Part shown: positions 33,897 through 43,601 of the stretch, piece by piece
How the letters are laid out: the number at the start of each line of letters is the position of its first letter
How positions within the stretch are numbered: the stretch's first letter is position 1
Assembly: GCF_017874395.1 (NCBI RefSeq)
Contig: NZ_JAGGLJ010000013.1
Span: forward strand, 1-56,995
From: Peptoniphilus stercorisuis
Lineage (GTDB): Bacteria; Bacillota; Clostridia; Tissierellales; Peptoniphilaceae
Direction: 5' to 3'
Length of the DNA: 56,995 nt
The notes under the pieces: generated by a model
What the model was told of the DNA's origin: nothing
The model's database searches: none
Seen by the model: the letters and a program-made list of their open reading frames with translations, nothing else
Made by a program: the position numbers and the translations under genes

Positions 33897-33923
33897 CCTC
33901 ATCAATTGGTGAGGCACTTTTTT
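33897..33923 (+). terminator. Terminator after ftsZ
   Basis: CCTCATC-AATT-GGTGAGG: a 7-bp stem with one G-T pair, followed by CAC and T6. Confidence 0.75.
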
Positions 33924-33937
33924 ATTGAGGTGATAAA

Positions 33938-34396
33938 ATGAAATGTCCTTATTGTGGATATCAAGAATCAAAGGTTGTAGATTCAAGACCAACAGATGAA
34001 GGCGCTACAATTAGAAGAAGAAGAGAATGTATTAATTGTAAGGGAAGATTTACAACTTATGAAAAAATTGAAGAAACTCCAATAATGGTTGTAAAAAAAG
34101 ATGGCAATAGACAGGCTTTTAATAGAAATAAGATTATAAATGGAATGATTAAATCTTGTGAAAAAAGACCAGTAAGTCGTGATGATATAGAAAATGCAGC
34201 AAATAATATTGAAAAACAACTTCAAAATTCTTTAAAAAAAGAAATCACTTCAGAAGAAATAGGTAATATGGTAATGAAGGAATTAAAAGAACTTGATGAA
34301 GTTTCCTATGTTAGATTTGCATCAGTATATAGACAATTTAAAGATGTTCAAAGTTTCTTTGATGAACTTGAAGATATTATGAAACAAAAGAAGTGA
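33938..34396 (+). CDS. nrdR: Transcriptional repressor NrdR
   Basis: A regulator of ribonucleotide reductase genes, 152 residues. A zinc ribbon with C3-x2-C6 and C31-x2-C34 ([28 protein letters not shown]) is followed by the ATP-cone (about 49-139), which senses ATP/dATP. ATG 33938 follows GAGGTGAT. No nrd gene lies in the window, so it acts on distant targets. rarA follows at 4 bases. Confidence 0.95.
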   Translation: MKCPYCGYQESKVVDSRPTDEGATIRRRRECINCKGRFTTYEKIEETPIMVVKKDGNRQAFNRNKIINGMIKSCEKRPVSRDDIENAANNIEKQLQNSLKKEITSEEIGNMVMKELKELDEVSYVRFASVYRQFKDVQSFFDELEDIMKQKK

Positions 34397-34400
34397 TAAT

Positions 34401-35708
34401 ATGGATTTATTTACTATGAATATGGAAAATAACTTAAAAAAGTCAGCTCCTCTTGCAAATAGATTAAGACCTAAAACTCTAGAGGATTTTGTAGGTCAAC
34501 ATCATTTAGTAGGAGAGGGAAAGTATTTAAATAGAGTTATTAAATCAGATAGAATATCTTCAATGGTATTTTATGGGCCACCTGGAGTGGGAAAGACTAC
34601 TCTTGCAAAAATTATAGCAAATACAACAGAAAAACGATTTATTCAAATTTCAGCAGTAACAAGTAATTTAAAGGAATTAAGAGAAGTTTTAAAAATTGCA
34701 GAGGACAATCTTAAATTTGACAATATGGAGTCTATTTTATTTATTGATGAAATTCACAGATTTAATAAATCTCAACAAGATGTACTTCTTCCTTTTATAG
34801 AAAAGGGAATAATTATTTTAATAGGAGCTACTACTGAAAATCCATACTTTGAACTTAATAAAGCTTTAATTTCAAGATGTCAAATACTTACATTAAAATC
34901 TCTTGAATCTAGTGATATGGAAATACTTCTTAATAAAGCTATTAATGATGAAATTGGTTTTAAAAATTATAATATTGAAATAACTAAAGAAGCTAAGGAG
35001 TTTTTATTTAGAAATTCATCAGGTGATGGAAGAAATATGCTAAACTCTTTAGAAATAGCAGTTCTTTCAACAGATAGTATAGATGGTAAAATCTATATAG
35101 ATGAAAGTGTAATGGAAGATTGCTTGCAAGTTAAAAATCTTCAATATGATAAAAATGGTAATGAGCATTATGATACAGCTTCTGCATTTATTAAATCAAT
35201 TAGAGGAACTGATCCAGATGCAGCCCTATATTATTTAGCTAAAATGTTAGAAGCAGGAGAAGATCCTAAATTTATAGCAAGGCGACTTGTAATATCAGCA
35301 TCAGAGGATATTTCAAATGCAGATCCAATGGCACTTGTAATAGCAACAGCAGCCTTTGAAGCTGTAAATATAATAGGACTTCCAGAATGTAGAATAAATC
35401 TTGCTCAAGCTACAACATATCTTGCATCAGCACCAAAGTCTAATGCAGCATATCTTGGAATTAATGAAGCAATAAATGATATTAGAAATAAAAATATAGG
35501 TAAAATTCCAATGTATTTAAGAGATTCACATACACCAGATTATGACTCTAGTGAAGGAAAATATAAATATCCTCATGATTATAATAATAGTTATGTAAAA
35601 CAGAGATATTTACCCTTAGAATTTCAAAATAAAAAATACTATAATCCAACAAATAATGGATATGAAAAGAGGATAAACCAATATTTAGATAGATTAAAAG
35701 AAGAGTAA
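34401..35708 (+). CDS. rarA: Replication-associated recombination protein RarA (MgsA)
   Basis: A clamp-loader-like AAA+ ATPase acting at stalled replication forks, 435 residues. It opens with APLANRLRPKTLEDFVGQHHL, then Walker A GPPGVGKTTLAK, Walker B LFIDEIHRFNKSQQD, sensor GATTENPYFELNKALISRC, and a C-terminal MgsA domain with FIKSIRGTDPDAALYYLA and YKYPHDY. Its ribosome site overlaps the nrdR stop. Its own stop codon is in the loop of the terminator hairpin. Confidence 0.93.
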   Translation: MDLFTMNMENNLKKSAPLANRLRPKTLEDFVGQHHLVGEGKYLNRVIKSDRISSMVFYGPPGVGKTTLAKIIANTTEKRFIQISAVTSNLKELREVLKIAEDNLKFDNMESILFIDEIHRFNKSQQDVLLPFIEKGIIILIGATTENPYFELNKALISRCQILTLKSLESSDMEILLNKAINDEIGFKNYNIEITKEAKEFLFRNSSGDGRNMLNSLEIAVLSTDSIDGKIYIDESVMEDCLQVKNLQYDKNGNEHYDTASAFIKSIRGTDPDAALYYLAKMLEAGEDPKFIARRLVISASEDISNADPMALVIATAAFEAVNIIGLPECRINLAQATTYLASAPKSNAAYLGINEAINDIRNKNIGKIPMYLRDSHTPDYDSSEGKYKYPHDYNNSYVKQRYLPLEFQNKKYYNPTNNGYEKRINQYLDRLKEE

Positions 35709-35723
35709 TCCTCTTCTTTTTTT
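35699..35723 (+). terminator. Terminator overlapping the rarA stop codon
   Basis: AGAAGAG-TAATC-CTCTTCT followed by T6; the last codons of rarA form the 5' arm. Confidence 0.75.
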
Positions 35724-35734
35724 AATATTTATTA

Positions 35735-35740
35735 TATAAT
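35735..35740 (+). promoter_or_regulatory. -10 element of the C69 dipeptidase gene
   Basis: TATAAT, 24 bases before the TTG start; no clear -35, which would fall in the rarA terminator. Confidence 0.4.
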
Positions 35741-35764
35741 AGTAAAAAATGAGGGAGTGATAGC

Positions 35765-37261
35765 TTGAAAAGTATTTTAATTATATTACTTATTAATTTA
35801 GTTATAATTTTTAGAAGTAAAAAAGTATATGCTTGTACAGGAACTTATGTAGGAAGTAAAGTATCTAAAAATGGTTCAAGATTAATAGCAAGAACAGAGG
35901 ATATAGGATCAGCTCATCCAAAAAGTGTAATAGTATATGAAAAACCTTTTTGGGATAATAATTTATATATTGATAAAATAACGGGATTTGAATATAAAAT
36001 GCCAAATCATTTTTATAAATACTATGCAGTTCCAGATTCAGATGGAAATAATGATGATGGAATATATGATGAGGTTGGATTTAATGAGTTTGGACTTTCT
36101 ATTTCTGCAACAGTTTCAAGCTATTGCAAAGAGGAGATAAATAATATTGATTCATTAATTGAAAAAGGACTAAGAGAGGCAAATATTGCAAGTCTTGTTT
36201 TATCAACTTGTAAAAGTGCAAGAGAATCTATTTTATTTTTAGCTAAGATAGTAGATGAATATGGAGCTTGTGAGTGTAATAATATTATTATTTCTGATAA
36301 AGAAGAATCTTGGTATATGGAAATAGTATCAGGACATCAATATATTGCAATAAAACTACCTGAAGATGTAGTTGCAGTAATACCAAATTGTCTAATGATT
36401 GATTATGTAAATTTAGATGATGATGAAAATACAATATATTCAAAAGATTTAATTAATATGCCTAAAGAAAATAATCTTTTAAAGTTTAGAAATGATAAAT
36501 TTTCAATTAGAAAGACTTATGCAGATGATTTAGGAAGTTATGATAGAGATAGACTATGGGGAGGACAAAACTTTTTAGCAAAATCAAAAAATCGTCCCTA
36601 TGATTATGACTTTGAACTTTTCTTTAAACCAGATGAAAAAGTATCTGTAAAAGATATAATGGAACTTCAAAAATATAGATATGAAGATACAAAAAAAGAT
36701 GCAAATCTTGCAATTAATAATATTGATGGCTTTGAAGTAAGACCTATTGGAATTGAAAGACAAGCAGAGTGTCATATTATAGAAATAAAAGAAGAATTTC
36801 CAAGAGAAGCTCCAGGATTACTTTGGCTATGTCTTGGAAATGCAGAGCATAATATTTATCTTCCTTATTTTCCAAATATAAAAAGTGTGCCTGAAGTTTA
36901 TTCTAATAGATTTCATAATTTTAATGAAAATCAAGCTTTTTGGATATTTAGAGCTCAAGGAACACTTGCAGAACTAAATCGTGATAAATATGGAAGCAAT
37001 ATAAGAAAATATTGGAGTAATCATCAAGATGAATTAATTAAAGAGCAAGATTTAAAAAATAAAGAGTTTGTAAGTCTTTATAAAAAAGATAAATCACTTG
37101 CAAGTGAATATGCAACTTCTCAAATTAATGAAATAGGAAATATTTTTTATAATAAGGCAAAGAATATTTATGAGGAATTATTTAAGTATGTTGCAAGTGA
37201 AGCAGGAAGAGCTGCAGAAGAAAAGTATATACCAAGTGAAATGAAAGAGACATCTATATAG
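35765..37261 (+). CDS. C69-family dipeptidase (PepD-like), probably exported
   Basis: An Ntn-hydrolase dipeptidase of 498 residues. The probable signal segment (ILIILLINLVIIF) ends at KKVYA, and the next residue is C24 in CTGTYVGSKVSKNG, the nucleophile exposed at the new N-terminus in this family. Further family motifs are ARTEDIG, DEVGFNEFGLSISATVS, GACECNNIIISDKEESWYME and VAVIPN. A TTG start at 35765 follows GAGGGAGTG. It is the only gene of its unit, and its stop lies in a palindromic terminator. An extracellular role in peptide scavenging is inferred. Confidence 0.87.
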   Translation: MKSILIILLINLVIIFRSKKVYACTGTYVGSKVSKNGSRLIARTEDIGSAHPKSVIVYEKPFWDNNLYIDKITGFEYKMPNHFYKYYAVPDSDGNNDDGIYDEVGFNEFGLSISATVSSYCKEEINNIDSLIEKGLREANIASLVLSTCKSARESILFLAKIVDEYGACECNNIIISDKEESWYMEIVSGHQYIAIKLPEDVVAVIPNCLMIDYVNLDDDENTIYSKDLINMPKENNLLKFRNDKFSIRKTYADDLGSYDRDRLWGGQNFLAKSKNRPYDYDFELFFKPDEKVSVKDIMELQKYRYEDTKKDANLAINNIDGFEVRPIGIERQAECHIIEIKEEFPREAPGLLWLCLGNAEHNIYLPYFPNIKSVPEVYSNRFHNFNENQAFWIFRAQGTLAELNRDKYGSNIRKYWSNHQDELIKEQDLKNKEFVSLYKKDKSLASEYATSQINEIGNIFYNKAKNIYEELFKYVASEAGRAAEEKYIPSEMKETSI

Positions 37262-37267
37262 ATGTCT
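37248..37267 (+). terminator. Terminator overlapping the C69 gene stop
   Basis: AGACATCTAT/ATAGATGTCT is a perfect 20-base palindrome followed by a T-run; the TAG stop (37259-37261) is in it. Confidence 0.78.
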
Positions 37268-37304
37268 TTTTATTTTAAGTTATAATATAAATAGGAGGTG
37301 CATT

Positions 37305-37736
37305 ATGTCACTTGGAAAAAAATTAACTGAACTGCGAAAAGAAAATGGATATTCAAAAGAGGAAATATCCTATATGATTGGAGCAAAGGAAGAAGATATT
37401 ATAAAATGGGAGGAAGATTTAGTAGTCCCAGATGAAAGTATTATTAATGCATTATGTGCGCTATATAATATTAATTATGAGTTTTTAGTTAATAAAGAAA
37501 AAGAAGAAATAAAAAATGAAGAAAAAGAAATAGATTGGTCAAAAGTTTGGGAAAATAAATATCCAATACTTAAAGATTATGAAAATTTTAAGAATATAGA
37601 AAACTATTATAAAAAAATAGAACTATTATGTGAAAACTTAGAAAGAGAATATAATATTTCAAATTTAGATTCTTTTTTAATTGTTAAAGATATGATTTAT
37701 AAAAAGTATAAAAAAGATGATGAAAATAAAAAGTAA
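37305..37736 (+). CDS. XRE-family helix-turn-helix protein with C-terminal helical domain
   Basis: A 143-residue protein. The N-terminal HTH_3 domain (about 4-60) reads LGKKLTELRKENGYSKEEIS, then IIKWEEDLVVPDESIINAL. The remainder (70-143) is charged, probably helical and not recognised. ATG 37305 follows AGGAGGTG. Its stop is inside a hairpin that would end transcription in both directions. A consensus promoter just downstream points back toward its 3' end. The DNA target and signal are unknown. Confidence 0.78.
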   Translation: MSLGKKLTELRKENGYSKEEISYMIGAKEEDIIKWEEDLVVPDESIINALCALYNINYEFLVNKEKEEIKNEEKEIDWSKVWENKYPILKDYENFKNIENYYKKIELLCENLEREYNISNLDSFLIVKDMIYKKYKKDDENKK

Positions 37737-37757
37737 ATCCTTACTTTTTATTTTTTT
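37728..37757. terminator. Bidirectional terminator at the end of the XRE gene
   Basis: AAAAAGTAA-ATCC-TTACTTTTT: a 9-bp perfect stem with a T-rich run on both sides; it includes the TAA stop. Confidence 0.75.
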
Positions 37758-37763
37758 ATTTAG

Positions 37764-37792
37764 ATTATAAGAAATGCCTATAGCTTTGTCAA
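37764..37792 (-). promoter_or_regulatory. Leftward consensus promoter (no gene assigned)
   Basis: On the minus strand TTGACA (complement 37787-37792), 17 bp, TATAAT (complement 37764-37769): a perfect sigma-A consensus. It fires into the bidirectional hairpin at 37728-37757, so its product would be only about 30 bases unless it reads through antisense to the XRE gene. Confidence 0.6.
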
Positions 37793-37817
37793 AATCTAAC
37801 ATATAAGGCTATATTCA

Positions 37818-37846
37818 TTGACAAAATCTTATAGTATATATATAAT
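37818..37846 (+). promoter_or_regulatory. Consensus promoter of asnS-leuS
   Basis: TTGACA (37818-37823), 17 bp, TATAAT (37841-37846): a perfect consensus. The leader to asnS is about 40 bases, too short for a T-box. Confidence 0.82.
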
Positions 37847-37892
37847 AGGTTTCATATATAAAAATATCTAATAGAAGAAATTAGGAGGAATT

Positions 37893-39281
37893 ATGAGGTT
37901 AAATATTAAAGAAATTCTGGAAAATAGCGAAAAATTCATCAATAAACCTGTAATTATAGAGGGATGGATAAAGACAAGTAGATCATCAAAAAAATTCGGA
38001 TTTATCGAATTAACAGATGGATCATGTTTTGATACCCTCCAGGTAGTATATGAAGATACCCTCGGTAATTTTTCTGAAATTAATAAATATCCTATAAGTT
38101 CTTCTTTACTTATAAAAGGAATAGTTGTAGAAAGCCCAGGGGCAAAACAAGATGTAGAGATTCATGCAGAATCAGTTGATGTTCTAGCTCTTTCAAGTAG
38201 TGATTATCCTCTTCAAAAGAAACGTCACTCAATGGAATATTTAAGAACAATAGCACATTTAAGACCTCGTGCAAATGCTTTTAATGCAACTTTTAGAGTT
38301 AGAAGTTTACTTGCTTTTGCAATTCATAAGTTTTTCCAAGAAAAAGGCTTTGTTTATGTAAACACACCTTTAATTACAGCATCAGATGCTGAAGGTGCAG
38401 GAGAAATGTTCCAAGTAACAACTCTTGATCTTGAAAATGTTCCGTTAAATGATGAAGGTAAAGTAGACTATAATGAGGATTTCTTTGGAAAAGAAACTAA
38501 TCTTACTGTATCTGGACAACTTGAAGCTGAAGCTTTTGCTATGGCATTTAGAAATGTATATACATTTGGACCTACATTTAGAGCAGAAAACTCAAATACT
38601 GCAAGACATGCTGCAGAGTTTTGGATGATAGAACCAGAAATGGCATTTACAAACTTAAATGAATTAATGGAAAATGCTGAAGAAATGTTAAAATATATTA
38701 TTAATTATGTACTTGAAAATGCAAAATCCGAAATGGAATTTTTCAATAAATTTGTAGATAAAAATCTACTTAATAGACTTGATAATATTGTAAATAATGA
38801 TTTTGGAAGAGTAACTTATACTGAAGCTGTAGATATTCTTCAAAAATCAGGTCATGAATTTAAATATCCAGTCGAATGGGGAATAGATCTTCAAACAGAA
38901 CATGAAAGATATCTAACAGAAGAAGTTTATAAAAAACCTCTTTTTGTAACAGATTATCCTAAGGAAATCAAAGCATTCTATATGAGAGAAAATGAAGACA
39001 AAAAAACAGTAGCAGCTACAGATTTACTTGTGCCTGGTATTGGTGAAATAATTGGTGGAAGCCAAAGAGAAGAAAGACTAGATGTACTTGAAGAGAAAAT
39101 GAAAAATAATAATATGGATATGGAAACTTACAAGTGGTATCTAGATTTAAGAAGATATGGAAGTGTAGAACATTCAGGTTATGGACTTGGCTTTGAAAGA
39201 GTTGTAATGTACATTACAGGAATGAGCAATATTAGAGATGTTATACCATTCCCTAGAACAGTAGGTTCTGCAGAATTCTAA
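37893..39281 (+). CDS. asnS: Asparaginyl-tRNA synthetase
   Basis: A class IIb aminoacyl-tRNA synthetase of 462 residues. The N-terminal OB domain (about 1-110; [21 protein letters not shown]) recognises the anticodon. The catalytic domain has motif 2 [21 protein letters not shown] with WMIEPEMAF and motif 3 [15 protein letters not shown]. The ATAHLRPR-like [11 protein letters not shown] linker and [14 protein letters not shown] fit AsnRS. ATG 37893 follows AGGAGG. It is co-transcribed with leuS. Confidence 0.95.
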   Translation: MRLNIKEILENSEKFINKPVIIEGWIKTSRSSKKFGFIELTDGSCFDTLQVVYEDTLGNFSEINKYPISSSLLIKGIVVESPGAKQDVEIHAESVDVLALSSSDYPLQKKRHSMEYLRTIAHLRPRANAFNATFRVRSLLAFAIHKFFQEKGFVYVNTPLITASDAEGAGEMFQVTTLDLENVPLNDEGKVDYNEDFFGKETNLTVSGQLEAEAFAMAFRNVYTFGPTFRAENSNTARHAAEFWMIEPEMAFTNLNELMENAEEMLKYIINYVLENAKSEMEFFNKFVDKNLLNRLDNIVNNDFGRVTYTEAVDILQKSGHEFKYPVEWGIDLQTEHERYLTEEVYKKPLFVTDYPKEIKAFYMRENEDKKTVAATDLLVPGIGEIIGGSQREERLDVLEEKMKNNNMDMETYKWYLDLRRYGSVEHSGYGLGFERVVMYITGMSNIRDVIPFPRTVGSAEF

Positions 39282-39306
39282 TTATAAAATATTGAGGAGG
39301 CATAAA

Positions 39307-41718
39307 ATGAAACAATACGATCCAAAAGCAATTGAGACAAAATGGCAAAATTATTGGGATGAGCATGAGACTTATAAGGCTCATGAAGATTTTGAAAAGG
39401 AAAAGTTCTATGCCCTCGTTGAATTTCCATATCCTTCAGCACAAGGACTTCATGTAGGACATCCTCGTTCATATACAGCAATTGATATAATTTGTAGAAA
39501 AAGAAGATATGAAGGACAAAATGTTCTATTTCCTATGGGATGGGACGCTTTTGGACTTCCAACTGAAAACTATGCAATAAAACATAAAATTCATCCAGCA
39601 AAGGTAACAGAAGATAATGTTAAAAACTTTAAAAGACAACTTAAGTCTATTGGTTTTTCCTTTGACTGGTCTAAAGAGATAAATACAACTGATCCTGAAT
39701 ATTACAAATGGACACAATGGATCTTCTTACAATTTTTCAAACGTGGACTTGCTTATAAAGCAGAGATGCCAATTAACTGGTGTACTTCTTGTAAAGTAGG
39801 ACTTGCAAATGAAGAAGTTGTAGGTGGAAAATGTGAAAGATGTGGTAGTGATGTTGTAAGAAAAGTAAAATCACAATGGATGCTTAAAATCACAGAATAT
39901 GCTCAAAGATTAATAGATGATCTTGATGATGTAGATTATATTGAAAGAGTTAAAACTCAACAAAAACACTGGATTGGAAGAAGTGAAGGCGCTGAAATTA
40001 ACTTTGGAATAGAAGATTCTGAAGATATTATTACAGTTTTCACAACAAGACCAGATACAATTTTTGGAGCAACATATATGGTAATGTCACCAGAACATCC
40101 ATATATTAAAAAATATGAAGACAGAATTGAAAATCTTGAGGAAGTTTATGCTTATCAAGAAGAATCTAAAAAGAAATCTGACTTTGAAAGAACAGAACTT
40201 GTAAAAGAAAAAACAGGAGTTCCATTAAAAGGACTTCATGCAATAAATCCTATTACAAATAAAGAAATTCCAATTTGGATATCAGATTATGTATTAATGG
40301 GATATGGTACAGGAGCTATTATGGCAGTACCTGCACATGATACTAGAGACTGGGAATTTGCAACTAAGTTTGATTTACCTATTATTCCAGTAATAGAAGG
40401 TGGAGATATAACAAAAGAAGCATATACTGATACTGAAACAGGTATTATGATTAATTCAGAATTTTTAAATGGTCTTGAAGTAAAAGATGCAATTGAAAAA
40501 ATGGCTGAAGAAGTTGAAAAAAGAGAAATTGGTCATAAAAAAATAAATTATAAATTACGTGATTGGGTATTCTCAAGACAAAGATATTGGGGAGAGCCAA
40601 TTCCAATTATTCACTGTAAAAAATGTGGTCAAGTGCCAGTTCCAGAAAAAGATTTACCAGTAATATTACCAGAAGTAGAAAACTATGAACCAACACATGA
40701 TGGAGAAAGTCCTCTTTCTGAAATGACTGATTGGGTAAATACAACATGTCCACATTGTGGAGGACCAGCTAAAAGAGAAACTGATACAATGCCACAATGG
40801 GCAGGAAGTTCATGGTACTTCTTAAGATATCTTGATCCACATAATAATGAAGAGATTGCAGATCCAGAAAAAATAAAATATTGGATGCCAGTAGATTGGT
40901 ATAATGGTGGTATGGAACATACTACACTACATTTACTATATTCAAGATTTTGGCATAAATTCCTATATGATATAGATGTAGTTCCTATGAATGAGCCTTA
41001 TGCTAAGAGAACTTCTCAAGGTATGATTTTAGGACCTAACCACGAAAAAATGTCTAAATCTAGAGGAAATGTAATTAATCCAGACGATATTATAGAAGAA
41101 TATGGTGCAGATACTTTAAGATGTTATGAAATGTTTTTAGGTGATTTTGAAAAATCAGCTCCATGGTCAGACAATGGAGTTAAGGGATGTAGAAGATTTA
41201 TGGAAAGAGTTTGGAATCTTCAAAATATCTTAAATGATTCTGAAGAATACTCTAAAGAATTAGAATCTAATATTCATAAAACTATTAAAAAAGTTTCAAG
41301 TGATTATGAGAATTTAAAACCAAATACAGCAATTGCTGCTTTAATGAGTTTAACAAATGACTTTAACTCTTTAGGAAAAATTTCTAGAAAAGATTTAAAA
41401 ACATTATTAATTTTATTAAATCCAGTAGCACCTCATATTACTGAAGAAATTTGGGAAATAAATAATTTAGGTGGAGTTCTAAGTGATGCTAAGTGGCCAA
41501 CTTATAGCGAAGAAAAAACTATTGATGATGTAATTGAAATGCCAGTTCAATTTAATGGTAAAGTTAGATTTACAATAGAAATTTCAAAAGATGCTACAAA
41601 AGAAGAGGCTAATGCTAAGGCATGTGAAAATGAAGCTTATGAAACTTATACTGAAGGAAAGAAAATTGTTAAAGAAATTTTTGTTCCAGGAAAGATTTAT
41701 AATATAGTTGTAAAGTAA
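39307..41718 (+). CDS. leuS: Leucyl-tRNA synthetase
   Basis: A class Ia synthetase of 803 residues. It has [15 protein letters not shown] with the HIGH-type motif H49-V-G-H52, a zinc-type cluster CTSC..CERC, the CP1 editing domain with [14 protein letters not shown] and [14 protein letters not shown], a second Cys set around HCKKCGQVP, and the KMSKS loop ([10 protein letters not shown]). The C-terminal anticodon-binding domain ends with [21 protein letters not shown] 39307 follows GAGGAGG; the in-frame ATA at 39292 upstream is not used. Confidence 0.96.
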   Translation: MKQYDPKAIETKWQNYWDEHETYKAHEDFEKEKFYALVEFPYPSAQGLHVGHPRSYTAIDIICRKRRYEGQNVLFPMGWDAFGLPTENYAIKHKIHPAKVTEDNVKNFKRQLKSIGFSFDWSKEINTTDPEYYKWTQWIFLQFFKRGLAYKAEMPINWCTSCKVGLANEEVVGGKCERCGSDVVRKVKSQWMLKITEYAQRLIDDLDDVDYIERVKTQQKHWIGRSEGAEINFGIEDSEDIITVFTTRPDTIFGATYMVMSPEHPYIKKYEDRIENLEEVYAYQEESKKKSDFERTELVKEKTGVPLKGLHAINPITNKEIPIWISDYVLMGYGTGAIMAVPAHDTRDWEFATKFDLPIIPVIEGGDITKEAYTDTETGIMINSEFLNGLEVKDAIEKMAEEVEKREIGHKKINYKLRDWVFSRQRYWGEPIPIIHCKKCGQVPVPEKDLPVILPEVENYEPTHDGESPLSEMTDWVNTTCPHCGGPAKRETDTMPQWAGSSWYFLRYLDPHNNEEIADPEKIKYWMPVDWYNGGMEHTTLHLLYSRFWHKFLYDIDVVPMNEPYAKRTSQGMILGPNHEKMSKSRGNVINPDDIIEEYGADTLRCYEMFLGDFEKSAPWSDNGVKGCRRFMERVWNLQNILNDSEEYSKELESNIHKTIKKVSSDYENLKPNTAIAALMSLTNDFNSLGKISRKDLKTLLILLNPVAPHITEEIWEINNLGGVLSDAKWPTYSEEKTIDDVIEMPVQFNGKVRFTIEISKDATKEEANAKACENEAYETYTEGKKIVKEIFVPGKIYNIVVK

Positions 41719-41728
41719 AAAATATTTT

Positions 41729-41768
41729 AAATAAATAAGAGAATCAGATGGTTCTCTTATTTATTTTT
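41729..41768 (+). terminator. Terminator after leuS
   Basis: A 15-bp perfect stem (arms 41729-41743 and 41752-41766) with an 8-base loop, the longest hairpin in the window, ending in T-rich sequence. Confidence 0.88.
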
Positions 41769-41804
41769 CTGTTTAAAAACATAGAAAAACTTAAAGAGAT
41801 AAAG

Positions 41805-41810
41805 TATAAT
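41805..41810 (+). promoter_or_regulatory. -10 element upstream of yicC
   Basis: TATAAT, 24 bases before the TTG start of yicC. The -35 is weak. Confidence 0.4.
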
Positions 41811-41833
41811 ACTTATAAAATGGGGTGTTACAA

Positions 41834-42711
41834 TTGTATAGTATGACAGGTTATGGTATGGGAGAGTATTCTAATGATAAGTTTCATGTAAAAGTTGAAA
41901 TTAAATCAGTTAATAATAGATACTGTGATATATCAATAAGACTACCTAAGAGTTTAATGGCCTTAGAAGATAAAATAAAAAAAGAAATAAGAAATAAAGT
42001 TAGTAGAGGAAAAGTAGATGTATTTATTAATGTTGAAAATTTAAATGCTTCTTCATCAATTATAGATGTAGATTTATCACTTGCTAATCAATATTTCTTA
42101 GCATTATCAAAACTTAAAAATGAACTTGAAATTGCTGATGATATTTCACTTAAGGATATATATATAGTATGCAAGGTGTAATAACTACTACAGTTGAAGA
42201 AGAGAGTATAGACGAGTACTGGATTGTTTTAAATGAAGCTTTAAATATTGCATTAGGTAATTTCTTAGAGATGAGAAATACAGAAGGTGAAAACTTAAAG
42301 CTAGATATTAAAGAAAAACTTAAAAATATATTAGAAAGTGCAGAAAATCTAAAAAGAATTGCACCTATAAGTCTTAAGGAAAATATTAATAAATTACAAG
42401 AAAATATAAAGAATAATTTAAAGGATGAAAACCTTGATATTCAAAGACTTACAACAGAAGTTGCAATAATGAGTGATAAATTGTCAATAGATGAAGAAAT
42501 AACAAGAATTTTTCTTCATATCTCACAGTTTAATGATATAATAAATTTCAACGAACCTGTAGGAAGAAAGCTTGATTTTCTAATTCAAGAACTAAATAGA
42601 GAAGTAAATACAGTAGGTTCAAAATCAACAAATATTGAAATTTTAAATAATGTTGTAAATCTAAAATCTGAAATAGAAAAAATAAGAGAACAAATTCAAA
42701 ATATTGAATAG
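41834..42711 (+). pseudogene. yicC: YicC-family endoribonuclease gene split by a frameshift
   Basis: Two overlapping frames together encode one YicC-type protein (RNA-degradation-related, next to gmk). The 5' part (41834-42181) begins YSMTGYGMGEYSNDKFHVKVE, then IKSVNNRYCDISIRLPKSL. The 3' part (from about 42167) contains MQGVITTTVEEES and ends with the usual SKSTNIEILNNVVNLKSEIE-KIREQIQNIE. The junction is an (AT)5A run at 42156-42166. Removing one AT unit gives DISLKDIYSMQGVI and a continuous protein of about 292 residues, the normal length. The cause may be a true mutation, slippage-based switching, or a read error. A TTG start at 41834 follows GGGGTG. A separate restart at ATG 42169 seems unlikely to give function. 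Confidence 0.85.
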
Positions 42712-42719
42712 GGGTTTTT

Positions 42720-42968
42720 ATGGTTATAAATATGATAAATGTAGGATTTGGGAATATGGTAAATGCAAGCAGAATAATTGCCGTAATAGATCCAGGTTCA
42801 GCACCTGTTAAAAGACTTATAACTGATAGTAGATCAGATGGAAATTTAATAGATGCAACATATGGTAGAAAAACAAGAGCAGTAATAATAATGGATACTA
42901 AGCAGATAGTCCTAACTTCAGTTCAACCTGAAACTATATCTGCAAGAATAAATGAAGAAAAAGCATAG
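42720..42968 (+). CDS. remA: RemA-family regulatory protein (DUF370)
   Basis: A small DNA-binding protein that in Bacillus activates extracellular matrix genes. It has 82 residues and the family core VGFGNMVNASRIIAVI, DPGSAPVKRLI and LIDATYGRKTRAVIIMD, then VQPETISAR, almost as in Bacillus RemA. It is placed between yicC and gmk as in many Firmicutes. ATG 42720 follows TAGGGG, which overlaps the yicC stop; ATG 42732 (MINVGFGN) is a second possible start. Confidence 0.93.
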   Translation: MVINMINVGFGNMVNASRIIAVIDPGSAPVKRLITDSRSDGNLIDATYGRKTRAVIIMDTKQIVLTSVQPETISARINEEKA

Positions 42969-42980
42969 GATGGTGATTGT

Positions 42981-43601
42981 TTGTCAGCAGGATTTTTATT
43001 AGTTTTATCAGGACCTTCTGGAAGCGGAAAGGGAACTGTAAGTGAAGCATTAATGGAGAAGAATGAAGACATTTCATTTTCAACATCAGTAACAACAAGA
43101 ACTCCAAGACCTGGAGAAGTTAATGGGGAAAATTATTTTTTCACAAGCATAGAAGATTTTGAAAATATGGTTGAGGAAGAAGAATTATTAGAATATGCCT
43201 TTGTGCATACTAATTATTATGGAACTCCAAAAAAGTTTGTTTTTGATGAAATTGAAAAAGGTGAAATTGTTCTTCTTGAAATAGATGTTCAAGGAGCTTT
43301 ACAAATTAAAAAAAGATATAAAGAAGCTGTTTTTATATTTCTACTACCTCCAACAATGGACGAACTTAGAAATAGACTTGTTAAAAGAGATACAGAAACG
43401 GAAGAAGAGATTAACACAAGATTTAAAAATGCCTTCAAAGAGCTTGATTTTGTAGGGGAATATGATTATTTTGTAGTTAATAATGAAGTTGATGATGCTG
43501 TAGAAAGCATAGAACATATAATTGCAGCAGAAAAACTTAGAGTAAAAAGGCATAAGGATATAAAAAAAGAAGTACTTGCTGAAAAGAAAGGTGATTTATA
43601 A
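42981..43601 (+). CDS. gmk: Guanylate kinase
   Basis: Phosphorylates GMP to GDP in the cytoplasm. A 206-residue protein with P-loop GPSGSGKGT (11-19), the GMP-binding TRTPRPGEVNGENYFF, LEIDVQGALQIKK and FLLPPTMDELRNRLVKRDTE. A TTG start at 42981 fits the AGGATGGTGA site; no ATG is available in frame nearby. Its stop overlaps the rpoZ start (TAATG). Confidence 0.95.
   Translation: MSAGFLLVLSGPSGSGKGTVSEALMEKNEDISFSTSVTTRTPRPGEVNGENYFFTSIEDFENMVEEEELLEYAFVHTNYYGTPKKFVFDEIEKGEIVLLEIDVQGALQIKKRYKEAVFIFLLPPTMDELRNRLVKRDTETEEEINTRFKNAFKELDFVGEYDYFVVNNEVDDAVESIEHIIAAEKLRVKRHKDIKKEVLAEKKGDL

Noticed and set aside
37800-37892. T-box or other riboswitch upstream of asnS
   Set aside because: Only about 40 bases separate the promoter from the start codon, with no specifier or antiterminator structure.
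42169-42711. The 3' part of yicC as an independent gene
   Set aside because: No ribosome site precedes ATG 42169, and the sequence matches only the C-terminal part of YicC.
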